From positions 1 to 64,000 of the forward strand of contig DATJFH010000175.1 of the NCBI GenBank assembly GCA_035495815.1: a stretch of DNA of 64,000 nt, written 5' to 3'. The notes under the pieces are model-generated. The model did not search any database. It was not told where the DNA came from and saw only the letters and a list, made by a program, of their open reading frames with translations. Shown piece after piece: positions 7,877 through 15,959 of the stretch. This DNA is from DATJFH01 sp035495815 (GTDB lineage Bacteria > Acidobacteriota > Terriglobia > Bryobacterales > Bryobacteraceae). The translations under genes and the position numbers were made by a program. How positions within the stretch are numbered: the first letter of the stretch is position 1; each line of letters starts with the position of its first letter.

Positions 7877-9349
7877 CTACGACTTCCTTTTTACGTCGAT
7901 GTTGAGGCGCTTGATCTTCTGATTCAAGGTGGAGAGCGGCACGTGCAGACTGTCGGCCGCTTCGGTCTGGCTCCAGCCGGTCTGCTCCAGCCGTTCGATG
8001 ATGGTCCGCCGCTCGAAATCGGCCACGATATCGTAGAGCGACGCGTCGGCAGGGAGCGGTCCGTCGCCTTTGTGCAAGCGGACGCCGCCGGCCAGCAGAA
8101 GGTACTCGGGCAACACCTCGACCGGCGCCCATTCCTCCGACGCCAGCACTACGGCGCGCTCCACCACGTTTTCCAGTTCGCGGACGTTGCCCGGCCAGTT
8201 GTGGTCCATCAGGATCTGCATCGCTTCCGGCTGAAACCGTAGCGTGGACCGCTTGGCTGAGTCCAGGAACTTGTCGTTCTCCCGGCAATACTTGGTGAAG
8301 AAGTGCTCCACCAGCGGAGGAACGTCTTCTTTACGCTCGCGCAGCGGCGGCAGAGCGATGTTGATTACGTTCAGCCTGTAATAGAGATCCTCGCGAAACT
8401 TCCGCTCGTCGACGAGCTTTTTCAAATCCGCGTTGGTGGCCGCCAGAATCCGCACGTCGACTTTCACCGTCTCGGTGGATCCGAGGGGCATGAACTCACG
8501 CTCCTGGATGACGCGCAGCAGCTTGGACTGCGTCTCGGGACCGATCGTCCCGATCTCGTCGAAAAAGATCGTGCCGCGATTGGCGATTTCGAAGTAGCCC
8601 TTGTGGGACTGCATGGCGCTGGTGAAGGCGCCCTTTACGTGGCCAAACAGCGAAGACTCGAGCAGGTCCGGCGGCAGCGAGCCGCTGTTGACCGCGATGA
8701 ACATGTTGTCGGCGCGCGGCGAATTGGCGTGGATCGCCTTGGCGATGAGCTCCTTGCCCGTGCCGGTCTCGCCCGTGATCAGGATGGTGGACCGGCTCGA
8801 GGCGACCTGGGAAACCAGATCCAGCAGGCGCAGCATGCGCTCGCTCTTGCCGATGATGTTGGGGAAGCTGTAGCGCTGCTTCAGCGCCCGTTTCAGCTGC
8901 CGGTTCTCGCGCTCGAGACGGCGGCCCGCGATCATGCGATCGATCTCGATCAGCAGCTTCTCGTTGTCCCAGGGTTTCGAGAAATAATCGTTGGCGCCGG
9001 ACTTCAAAGCTTCCACGGCGGCTTCCACCGAGCCGTAGGCGGTGATGAGGAAGATGGGTGTCTCCGTGTCGCGCTCGCGGACCTCGCGCAGCACCTCCAT
9101 GCCCGACCGGTCCGGCATCATCAGGTCGAGCAGCACGAGGTCGAAGGTTTTGGTTTCCAGCGCGCGCAGGCCTTCGCCGCCGTTTTGCGCCAGGGAGACG
9201 GTGTAGCCTTCCAGGCTCAGCAGGGTCTCCAGGCTCTCGCGGATGTCGGCCTCGTCGTCGATGACCAGGATCTGGCCTTTTCCCGATCCATTTTCGTTTG
9301 GTTTATGGGGGGTGTAGCTGGAGTCCGGTTTGAGGGTAATCTCAGGCAT
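7877..9349 (-). CDS. NtrC-family sigma54-dependent response regulator
   Basis: About 490 residues from the ATG at 9349; a TTG at 9355 overlapping the kinase stop is an alternative. The receiver domain covers 26-145, with the acidic pocket in VIDDEAD and phospho-acceptor Asp75 in LVLLDLMMP. The AAA+ domain follows (about 150-400) with Walker A GETGTGKE, Walker B FFDEIG, the sensor and Arg-finger blocks, and the sigma54-contact loop written GAFTSA rather than GAFTGA. A C-terminal Fis-type HTH (TGWSQTEAADSLHVPLSTLN) ends the protein. It sits 2 bases after the histidine kinase gene and is its likely partner. Targets are unknown; no sigma54 promoter was identified here. Confidence 0.95.
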   Translation of the reverse strand: MPEITLKPDSSYTPHKPNENGSGKGQILVIDDEADIRESLETLLSLEGYTVSLAQNGGEGLRALETKTFDLVLLDLMMPDRSGMEVLREVRERDTETPIFLITAYGSVEAAVEALKSGANDYFSKPWDNEKLLIEIDRMIAGRRLERENRQLKRALKQRYSFPNIIGKSERMLRLLDLVSQVASSRSTILITGETGTGKELIAKAIHANSPRADNMFIAVNSGSLPPDLLESSLFGHVKGAFTSAMQSHKGYFEIANRGTIFFDEIGTIGPETQSKLLRVIQEREFMPLGSTETVKVDVRILAATNADLKKLVDERKFREDLYYRLNVINIALPPLRERKEDVPPLVEHFFTKYCRENDKFLDSAKRSTLRFQPEAMQILMDHNWPGNVRELENVVERAVVLASEEWAPVEVLPEYLLLAGGVRLHKGDGPLPADASLYDIVADFERRTIIERLEQTGWSQTEAADSLHVPLSTLNQKIKRLNIDVKRKS

Positions 9350-9351
9350 TT

Positions 9352-12330
9352 TCAAACAGTCGCGGGCTTCCGAAGCTTGGAATGGACAGGCGGAAATTCC
9401 AAGCGGAAGCGGGTACCGCCTCCAGGCCTGCTAAAGACCTTGATGGCGCCACCATGCTCCTGAATGATACCGTATGTGACCGACAGGCCGAGGCCCGTCC
9501 CCTTGTGCGATCCTTTCGTGGTGAAGAACGGATCGTAAATCCGATGTATGTGCTCGGGCTCGATGCCGTGGCCGCTATCGACCACGTCGATCTGAACGCC
9601 GCCATCGGCCTGCATGGAGGTATTCACTTCCAGCGCGCCGCCGGGAGCCATGGCGTCGCGCGCGTTGATGAACAGGTTGAGGAACACCTGCTGCAGCTTG
9701 CCCGGATTGCCGTGGATCGCTGGCGCGGCCGGGTCAAGCGAGGTCCGCACTTCCAGGCCCGCCTTCTTCATCTGATGATCGAGCAGCGACAGGGTCTCCT
9801 GAATCACGCGATTGACGCTGACTTCGCCGAACTCGGTGGTCGAGGTGCGGGAGAAATTCAACAACGAATTCACGATCTCGCTGGCGCGGAAGGTCTGCTT
9901 GGCGATCTTTTCGAGCAGCTTGGACTTCTGGTCGTCCTCGGCCACCTGCTTGGCCAGCATCTGGGCGTAGGTCGAGATTACGGCCAGCGGTGTATTGACT
10001 TCGTGGGCCACGCCGGCCGCCAGCAGCCCGATGCTGCTCAGCTTGTCGGCCTGCACCAGGCGGCGCTCCAGCTCGGCGCGGTCGGTTACGTCGTCGAAGA
10101 TGATCAGGCGTCCGATCTGCTCCATGTTGCGGGAGATCAGCGGGGCGATGGCGATGTTGAGCGTCGATTCCTTACGCGCGGGGGCGCCGGCGGCGCCGTT
10201 GGCATGGCCATTGTGTCCGTTCGACCCGTTTTGCGCCGCCGCGGGCATGGCGGCCGGGCGGAGGATGAACTTGTAAATGTGATGGATCCCGCTTTCGCCG
10301 CGCACCCTTGTAAACCGGTCCACCATCTCGGCGGGCAGCAGCTCGGCCAGCGTGCGGCCCACGGCTTTTTCGCGCAGCACGCCGGTCAACTGCTCGAGCT
10401 GCGTGTTCCAGCTCTCGACCCGGTCCGCCAGATCCACCGCCAGAATGCCGACGTTGATGGATTCGACGATGTTTTCGCTGAACTCCTTGAGGCGCTCATT
10501 CTCTTCCACCTTTCGCTCGAGCGAACTGTAGAGCCGGGCGTTTTCGATGGCGATGCCGATCGACCCGGAGAGCGTCTGCAGCAGCTCCACATCGACGCTG
10601 GAGAGAAAGTCGCCATCCTCGGTCCGGCTGACTCCCAGGAAGGCAATGGTGCGTCCCCGCACGGTGCAGGGAAGATAGTAAGTCAGATCGAGGTCCGATA
10701 TGGTCTGACGTTCCGACGCCGGCATGGCGCGGGCGACGGCATCCACCAGGTAGCGTGTCCGGCCGAAGAACAGGTAGGGTGGAACGTGCGCCGCGCCGGC
10801 CGGCTTCTGGACGGCCTGGTCGAGGAAAGACAGATCCAGGCTTTCTCCGGAGGTGATCGGCCTGCCCTGGCGATCCTTGAGGCCGACGCCCATTTTCAGC
10901 CGGAACCGCGGAGCGTTCTCTTCCCCGTTTTCGTCCGACAGGAAGAACGCCATGTGCCGGATGTAGAGGGTGTGCCGCAGCCTCTCGGCCACCGCCGAGA
11001 GCATGGCGTCGAGATTGGTTTCCGAGCTTAGCTCGCGCGCAAATTCCACCAGGGTCTGCCGGTAATCGTAGCGGTCGCGATAGAAGTAGCGGTCCAGCCG
11101 CTCCTGAATCCAGTTGCGCACGGGCTGGAACAGGAAGGCCGCCATCAACATGATGGCCACCAATCCGCTCTGGGGCAGGTCCTTGAAATTTTTCTGAATC
11201 AGGCTCGCCAGCGAGAAGACGATGCCGTAAAAGCCGGCCAACACGCATAGGGTGGCCAGCGTATAGGCGTAACCGCGCCGGAACAGAATATCGACGTCCA
11301 TCAGCCGGTACCGCGCGATGGCGTACGCCAGCGTGAGCGGTATCAGCGTCAGAGACAGCACCGACATCTTCATGTACCCGTTCGGAACCAGTCCCAAGGC
11401 GTACGGAAGCACGTAAAACACGGCGAACGGGAGAACTCCGGAGAAGGCGCCGTTGCGAAGCCATTTGAGCTGCTGGCGCACGATCGGGTCTTCCGCGCGC
11501 TTGTACTCGAAGCTGAGCGCGGCGGCGCCCACCAGGTACATCCCCGTGAGGAACAGCAGCCAGGCGCGATCCAGCGTTTCGCGAAGCTCCACCGGCGACA
11601 CGTCGACTTTGAGAACACCCGACGAGCAGCCCACGTAGATCAGCATCAGCAGGGCCGCCGGCACGTACAGGGCGCCCATGGCCAGCCGGCTGCGCGGCTG
11701 CGAGAAGGTCAGACAGAAGTGCAGGAACAACGTCGGCGCGAGCAGACCGGCGGCCACGTTGCCGAACAGCATGACCGAGTCGAATCCGTTGAGCCTGCCG
11801 GTGTAGTGGAAGCAGGAAAAAATGAAAGAGACCAGGCAGAAGATATAAAAGTGCCGCGCCTTTTGGGCGGCGCCCCGGCGGAAGTAGACGAACAGCCCGA
11901 TGATCAGATACGCGCACCCGACCAGGTACTGGTAGGTGACGGCCGGATCGCGGGGCACGGCTGCCACGATCACGCTGGTTTTGAACTGCACGCCGCCGCG
12001 CTCCACCAGGTAGTCGGCCTTGTTCCAAACACCGATGGTGGCCAGCGCCTGGGGTACATACAGCGCATTCGCGATCGACAGCGCGTTGATCTTCAGGAGA
12101 ACGTCCCCGGCGTGCAACCCGGCGTTGCCGCCCCCGCTGTCGGGAGCCACTCTAAGGGCTTGAACCACCACCGTACCGTTCGGTCCGGCGCGGTCCACCC
12201 ACGTGACGCCGTCATCGGGCAGACGGAAGCTCCACTGCTGCGAGAAATTGATAGTAGCCGAAACTGCAGCCGCCACGGTCAGGACCGTAAGGATCGCCGT
12301 GGAGAGCTGAAATTTCAATTCCTGAAGCAT
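9352..12330 (-). CDS. membrane histidine kinase with PDZ, GAF-like and PAS domains
   Basis: About 992 residues from the ATG at 12330 (AGGG upstream; a TTG lies 15 bases earlier). Order: TM helix (10-30), periplasmic PDZ-like domain (45-120, GLHAGDVLLKIN), eight or so membrane segments (135-405), GAF-like region (430-600), PAS (615-755) interrupted by a low-complexity Ala/Asn/Gly/His linker, HisKA with phospho-acceptor His776 in VAHEVNTPLA, and HATPase_c (NLFINARDAM N box, DSGHGIEPEH and GTGLGLS G boxes). It is cotranscribed with the sigma54 regulator. The stimulus is unknown; a PDZ next to a multi-spanning sensor could detect envelope or peptide signals, which is inference. Confidence 0.93.
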   Translation of the reverse strand: MLQELKFQLSTAILTVLTVAAAVSATINFSQQWSFRLPDDGVTWVDRAGPNGTVVVQALRVAPDSGGGNAGLHAGDVLLKINALSIANALYVPQALATIGVWNKADYLVERGGVQFKTSVIVAAVPRDPAVTYQYLVGCAYLIIGLFVYFRRGAAQKARHFYIFCLVSFIFSCFHYTGRLNGFDSVMLFGNVAAGLLAPTLFLHFCLTFSQPRSRLAMGALYVPAALLMLIYVGCSSGVLKVDVSPVELRETLDRAWLLFLTGMYLVGAAALSFEYKRAEDPIVRQQLKWLRNGAFSGVLPFAVFYVLPYALGLVPNGYMKMSVLSLTLIPLTLAYAIARYRLMDVDILFRRGYAYTLATLCVLAGFYGIVFSLASLIQKNFKDLPQSGLVAIMLMAAFLFQPVRNWIQERLDRYFYRDRYDYRQTLVEFARELSSETNLDAMLSAVAERLRHTLYIRHMAFFLSDENGEENAPRFRLKMGVGLKDRQGRPITSGESLDLSFLDQAVQKPAGAAHVPPYLFFGRTRYLVDAVARAMPASERQTISDLDLTYYLPCTVRGRTIAFLGVSRTEDGDFLSSVDVELLQTLSGSIGIAIENARLYSSLERKVEENERLKEFSENIVESINVGILAVDLADRVESWNTQLEQLTGVLREKAVGRTLAELLPAEMVDRFTRVRGESGIHHIYKFILRPAAMPAAAQNGSNGHNGHANGAAGAPARKESTLNIAIAPLISRNMEQIGRLIIFDDVTDRAELERRLVQADKLSSIGLLAAGVAHEVNTPLAVISTYAQMLAKQVAEDDQKSKLLEKIAKQTFRASEIVNSLLNFSRTSTTEFGEVSVNRVIQETLSLLDHQMKKAGLEVRTSLDPAAPAIHGNPGKLQQVFLNLFINARDAMAPGGALEVNTSMQADGGVQIDVVDSGHGIEPEHIHRIYDPFFTTKGSHKGTGLGLSVTYGIIQEHGGAIKVFSRPGGGTRFRLEFPPVHSKLRKPATV

Positions 12331-12411
12331 CTTGGCCCTAGGCAAGAGACAACACGAGACGCGCGTTTCGTAGCACGTTGGATGCCAGCTTTATCCTATC
12401 CTCTTTCATCC

Positions 12412-12441
12412 AGAATACCCTAATTTTAATTGTACTTACAA
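12412..12441 (-). promoter_or_regulatory. candidate sigma70-type promoter for the kinase operon
   Basis: On the minus strand TTGTAA (12441-12436), 18 bases of AT-rich spacer and TATTCT (12417-12412) lie about 80 bases before the kinase ATG. Each hexamer matches consensus at four of six positions, so this is only a candidate. The whole stretch 12346-12506 holds no gene. Confidence 0.3.
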
Positions 12442-12506
12442 CCCTCCGACCGACCGCCGATCTGGTTTTTGGGAGAAAACACTATGGGGAAGTGTAAAGC
12501 AGCCTC

Positions 12507-13709
12507 TCAATGACGCGGCGGCTCGACCGCGCAACGGCTGCCAGGCGCCAGTTTGTAGCGGTTCCGGGCCACTTGGCGGTAGAGCCGCTCACCAATCGGA
12601 ATGAAGGGAGGCAGCAGGACCGCCAGCAGCAGCGCAACCACCACCCGCCGGTAGATGGTCAGGTAACTGAAATCGCCTCGCGGCGCGCCGATCAGAAACG
12701 CGATGGCGAAATAAGTAAGGGGATTGAACAGCAGCATGCGACGGATAGCGCGGAAGCCACCGTACACCTTCTTGTCCGCCACCAGGTAGACCTGCTCCGA
12801 CGCAGCGGCAGCAGAAATTCCGAACGCCTCTCCCGCCCCGGACTGAAACGGACGCCAATCGAGCAAGCCCTCCAGATCAAAGCGCTCGAACCAGCGCTTA
12901 CAGCGGTTGCAGAAGCCGCAATCGCCGTCGTAAATCACGAGCCAGGGGGAGGTGGGCCAATCCACGAAAATCAGCAGCGCAGACTGCATGCCGTAGAAGA
13001 ACATGGAAAAGGTATCCCCGGTGAATAACAGCAGCGAGGACTGAAAAAGCAAGCTGATGAGGATGCCGGCCGGATACCAGCGCCGGACCAGAAACGCAGC
13101 CGACGCGCCGAGCTCGGCCAGGATCGTACCCCAGCACATCGCTTGCGCCAGCAGCATGGGCGGGAGCCATGACCGGGCCCCAAGGTAGAAAGAATTCCGC
13201 AGCCGCACACCCGCCCAGTGATCCATGAACAAACCGGACCGCCAGTCTGGATCGAGAAGTTTATTCAGCCCTGCTCCGAAGTATACGAGGGCGAATTGGG
13301 CGCGCAGCACCCAGGGCGGGCTCCCGGGCTCGTACAGGCCGGTGAGAAACAGGATGAGACCGGCGAAGGTTTTGTTGTTGCCGTAATAGGCCTTGGACGA
13401 GACGACCGCCAGTAGAATGGACCCGCCCAGCGCCAGCGACGCGATTCGCGGGCGGCGGTTGAACATCAGCGCCAGGGCCGACAGAAAGAACACCACCTGG
13501 AGGACCCGCTGGAAGACAGCGGGCGGCGCGATCTGATCCAGCCCCGGTACGAACGGCAGAAAGGGATCGGGCAGCAGCCGGACGTGATTGGTGATCAGCA
13601 GCGAGAAGGCGATGAGCTTCGCCGTCAGGAGCAGGTTGATGGGATACTCCGTGCCGCCGCAGCGGAAGGGATTCCAGGAGGGCTTTACCGCGATTCCGGA
13701 TAGCGCCAC
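12507..13709 (-). CDS. HTTM-like membrane protein with C-terminal DCC thiol-oxidoreductase domain
   Basis: 400 residues from a GTG at 13709, with AGGAG about 7 bases upstream; the frame is open further up, but that part has no protein-like character and overlaps the preceding gene. Residues 20-270 contain multiple membrane spans resembling the HTTM (vitamin-K-dependent carboxylase-related) region, including AYYGNNKTFAGLILFLTG and FALVYFGAGLNKLLDPDWR. Residues 275-390 are a DCC/DUF393 domain with the redox motif YDGDCGFCNRC (CxxC), then WRPFQ and further hydrophobic segments. The DCC family is predicted to be thiol-disulfide oxidoreductases. It overlaps the small upstream membrane protein gene by 25 bases, implying coupled translation. 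Confidence 0.88.
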   Translation of the reverse strand: MALSGIAVKPSWNPFRCGGTEYPINLLLTAKLIAFSLLITNHVRLLPDPFLPFVPGLDQIAPPAVFQRVLQVVFFLSALALMFNRRPRIASLALGGSILLAVVSSKAYYGNNKTFAGLILFLTGLYEPGSPPWVLRAQFALVYFGAGLNKLLDPDWRSGLFMDHWAGVRLRNSFYLGARSWLPPMLLAQAMCWGTILAELGASAAFLVRRWYPAGILISLLFQSSLLLFTGDTFSMFFYGMQSALLIFVDWPTSPWLVIYDGDCGFCNRCKRWFERFDLEGLLDWRPFQSGAGEAFGISAAAASEQVYLVADKKVYGGFRAIRRMLLFNPLTYFAIAFLIGAPRGDFSYLTIYRRVVVALLLAVLLPPFIPIGERLYRQVARNRYKLAPGSRCAVEPPRH

Positions 13710-14035
13710 TCCTGCTCCTCTTTTCCGTTCACGCGATAGCGCATGCGCACCTGCGCGTGATCGGCAGCTCCATAGGTGCGCTCGTACTGTTCGACGATGT
13801 CCATGAGGTTCCGGAAGGAGCGGTTGTCGCTCCCTACCTTGGCGCGCCGGTAACGGCGGCGGATCTCGGCCGCCGTGAGCTCGCGCCCGCCTATCGTGAC
13901 GTCGAGCCGGTAGTCGGTCTGGATATCGTAGGGCGCCCAGCAGAAGTAGCGGGCGGGCACGAACCTGGCGTTGACGATCATGGCGAGCTGGAACAGCAGA
14001 ATCGCCGCGCCTACGCCCGCCCGCACCCATCTCAT
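13685..14035 (-). CDS. small membrane-anchored hypothetical protein
   Basis: 116 residues: one N-terminal hydrophobic segment (AGVGAAILLFQLAMIVNARF), then a soluble part with FCWAPYDIQTDYRLDVTIGGRELTAAEIRRRY and a charged, Tyr-rich tail ending in WRYPESR. The protein is probably anchored in the inner membrane with its body outside. I do not recognise a family. Its tight overlap with the HTTM/DCC gene suggests that the two products work together, and in related operons such a small partner commonly precedes an HTTM protein. No Shine-Dalgarno sequence is obvious before the ATG. Confidence 0.7.
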   Translation of the reverse strand: MRWVRAGVGAAILLFQLAMIVNARFVPARYFCWAPYDIQTDYRLDVTIGGRELTAAEIRRRYRRAKVGSDNRSFRNLMDIVEQYERTYGAADHAQVRMRYRVNGKEEQEWRYPESR

Positions 14036-14134
14036 GCAGCCATTCTAGTATGGCGGCGCGGGCAATTCCGCTTCGGTTTCGAGCTGCTGCTCGCGGGCGG
14101 GCCGAATCCGGCGTGTCGAAAAGGTCATGGCAGG

Positions 14135-15226
14135 CTATCCTTTCCGCCAGCGCGACCAATCGGCGTGGACCACGTCCGCCATCGCGGCGGCGGCGCTGTT
14201 GAGCCAGTTGGACGGACGGTTGTTCAAATCCTGGAGAATGTCCCGCGGTTTGGCCGTGCCAAGGTGGATGTTGGCCGTCTCCCACCCCATGGCGTCGAGC
14301 AACCGGACCTCGTCGCGCTGCCTGGGTAGAGCCTGGAGCTCAATGCGCGAGCAGTCCGGCGCGAGGCGGCGCACGATCCAGGATTCGCGCAGCCGCACAA
14401 AGGGATCGGGGCATCGCACGGCGCGGCGAAGGATCTGCTGGTAGAGGATGCGGCCGGAGCGCCGTTGTGGGCCGGCCCAGACGCAGGCGGATAGCGCGAG
14501 TTCTTTCGCCTCGCGGGCAATCATCCCGCCGCACCAGACCCCTATGCCGGCGAAGCGCTGCCGCCCGAGGCTGCCCAATCCGGCGGCGCGGTGCACCAGC
14601 CGGTGCTTCATCTTCGGATCGGGCAGCATGCGAATGATCGCCTTCCTGGCGCTGCCGGGAACTTTGTCCTTGACGGATTCGAGACTGCTCAGTTTCTCCC
14701 AGAACACCGCGGCATCCTTGATCCGGCTTCGGGCCATCTCTCTCAGGGCGACATGATGCTCCGCTAACGCGAACGGACGTCCGCCCGCTTCGAGACTTTT
14801 ACGATAGCCGGCAAGCAGAACGGCACAGGCGTCCTTACGATTGAGCCCGATGTGTTCGGCGTCGATTGCCAGAAGCACGCTCGACGCCAGGCGGATCAGG
14901 TCATTGGTGTAGGGCAGCCAGGACGCCTCGTCGAAATCGTTCACACCCCAGATCAGGCGGCCTTCGGCGTCGCGCCACGTGCCGAAGTTTTCGGCGTGCA
15001 GGTCGCCTACCGAGAGCGTCTCCGGCGCAGAAGCGGCGGCGCCGCAGACCCGCGGCCAGACCTCGGCCCAGCGGTAATAGGTTGCCCGCATGAACGGGAA
15101 GGGCGCAACGCTCATCTCCGCGTGCTTGCGGAGAATGTCCTTGCGGATGAGCCGGATTTGAGAACCGAGCCAGTCTTCGTACCGCTTGGTGGACACGCGG
15201 ATATCCGGCAGCGGCTGTTTCGGCAT
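14135..15226 (-). CDS. DUF2252 family (kinase-fold) protein
   Basis: 363 residues. The central block LSVGDLHAENFGTWRDAEGR and the following WGVNDFDEASWLPYTNDLIRLASS match the DUF2252 family, which resembles aminoglycoside-phosphotransferase/HipA-type kinases: GDLHxxNFG supplies the catalytic Asp and Asn, and the DFDE block the metal-binding Asp. The C-terminal part (LQALPRQRDEVRLLDAMGWETANIHLG) also follows the family. No substrate is established. It starts 5 bases after the stop of the exported RidA gene, so it is probably in the same transcript. Confidence 0.85.
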   Translation of the reverse strand: MPKQPLPDIRVSTKRYEDWLGSQIRLIRKDILRKHAEMSVAPFPFMRATYYRWAEVWPRVCGAAASAPETLSVGDLHAENFGTWRDAEGRLIWGVNDFDEASWLPYTNDLIRLASSVLLAIDAEHIGLNRKDACAVLLAGYRKSLEAGGRPFALAEHHVALREMARSRIKDAAVFWEKLSSLESVKDKVPGSARKAIIRMLPDPKMKHRLVHRAAGLGSLGRQRFAGIGVWCGGMIAREAKELALSACVWAGPQRRSGRILYQQILRRAVRCPDPFVRLRESWIVRRLAPDCSRIELQALPRQRDEVRLLDAMGWETANIHLGTAKPRDILQDLNNRPSNWLNSAAAAMADVVHADWSRWRKG

Positions 15227-15231
15227 CGACG

Positions 15232-15684
15232 CTAGGGAATCCAGGCTACCAGCTCGATCTCGACTCGAGTGGCCGTATCCGGGAATTGCACGCCGAAGGC
15301 GGAGCGGGCAGGAGCGTCCTTCGGAAAGAAGCGCGCATAGACCTCGTTCATGGCATTCTTCTCGGTCTTCACGTCCGCCATGAACACGGTCACTTTGAGC
15401 ACGTTCTCGAGGGAGGAGCCCATCGATTCCAGGTTCGCCTTGTGCAGTTCCAGGACTTTTTGTGTTTGCTCCTTGATGTCGCCGCCGAAGGCCAGCGGAT
15501 CCTTACGGGCTTCGGGGCGGACACCGGTAAGCCCGGAGCTGAAATAGAGATTGCCCAGCCGGATGCCGCCGGCCGCCTTGGCGCGTCCGGCAGGTCCGGC
15601 GGCTGCGGCCGCGGCCATGGCCGCCATTGATCCGGCGGCTCCCAGGGTGGCCGCTTTCTTCAGGAAATTGCGTCGTTGGTCCAT
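15232..15684 (-). CDS. Tat-exported RidA/YjgF-family protein
   Basis: 150 residues. A twin-arginine signal (MDQRRNFLKKAATLGAAGSM, followed by a long Ala-rich stretch) precedes a RidA domain: GNLYFSSGLTGVRPEA, the QTQKVLELHKANLESMGSSL helix, VTVFMADVKTEKNAMNEVYARFF, and the APARSAFGVQ strand with the conserved Arg that in RidA binds the carboxylate of imine/enamine intermediates. Classical RidA is cytosolic; here it is predicted to leave the cell membrane, so its substrate is probably not the IlvA product. A standard-length RidA is also encoded at 33.3 kb. It lies directly upstream of the DUF2252 gene. Confidence 0.87.
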   Translation of the reverse strand: MDQRRNFLKKAATLGAAGSMAAMAAAAAAGPAGRAKAAGGIRLGNLYFSSGLTGVRPEARKDPLAFGGDIKEQTQKVLELHKANLESMGSSLENVLKVTVFMADVKTEKNAMNEVYARFFPKDAPARSAFGVQFPDTATRVEIELVAWIP

Positions 15685-15833
15685 AGCGTCTGTTCATATC
15701 AGGCGCGAGCGGGTTGCGTCAACTGGTCAGGCCTTCTCGAAAGGCGCTTCTTCCGCCCGTCCAGCCCAGGCGGCGGATCGGCGTGAGCCGGATCGGCCGC
15801 CGTTTGCGCTTGACTGGGTGGAGGCAGATTCGA

Positions 15834-15956
15834 GTGAACGGTCTTGTGGATTTCGCGTTGCTGGCGGCAACCCTGGCGTGCAGCTTCGGTTTCGCGCTGC
15901 TGGTTCAAAACGCCGCGCTGCGGCTGATGTTGAAGGCGATGAGCCGCGGCAGGTGA
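15834..15956 (+). CDS. 40-residue single-pass membrane protein
   Basis: A GTG at 15834 with GGAGG 9 bases upstream opens a 40-codon frame: NGLVDFALLAATLACSFGFA and then LLVQNAALRLMLKAMSRGR. One transmembrane helix with a positively charged C-terminus is evident. It ends 3 bases before the convergent end of the rlmI-like gene. Short frames of this kind are easily missed; the ribosome-binding site and hydrophobic profile are the only support. Confidence 0.45.
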   Translation: MNGLVDFALLAATLACSFGFALLVQNAALRLMLKAMSRGR

Positions 15957-15959
15957 GCG

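Noticed and set aside
9382..11031. A 549-codon + strand frame opposite the histidine kinase
   Set aside because: Antisense shadow; the kinase frame carries all expected H, N and G boxes.
13710..14285. A 192-codon N-terminal extension of the HTTM/DCC protein
   Set aside because: Arg/Pro/His-rich shadow of the neighbouring genes; the GTG at 13709 with AGGAG is the better start.
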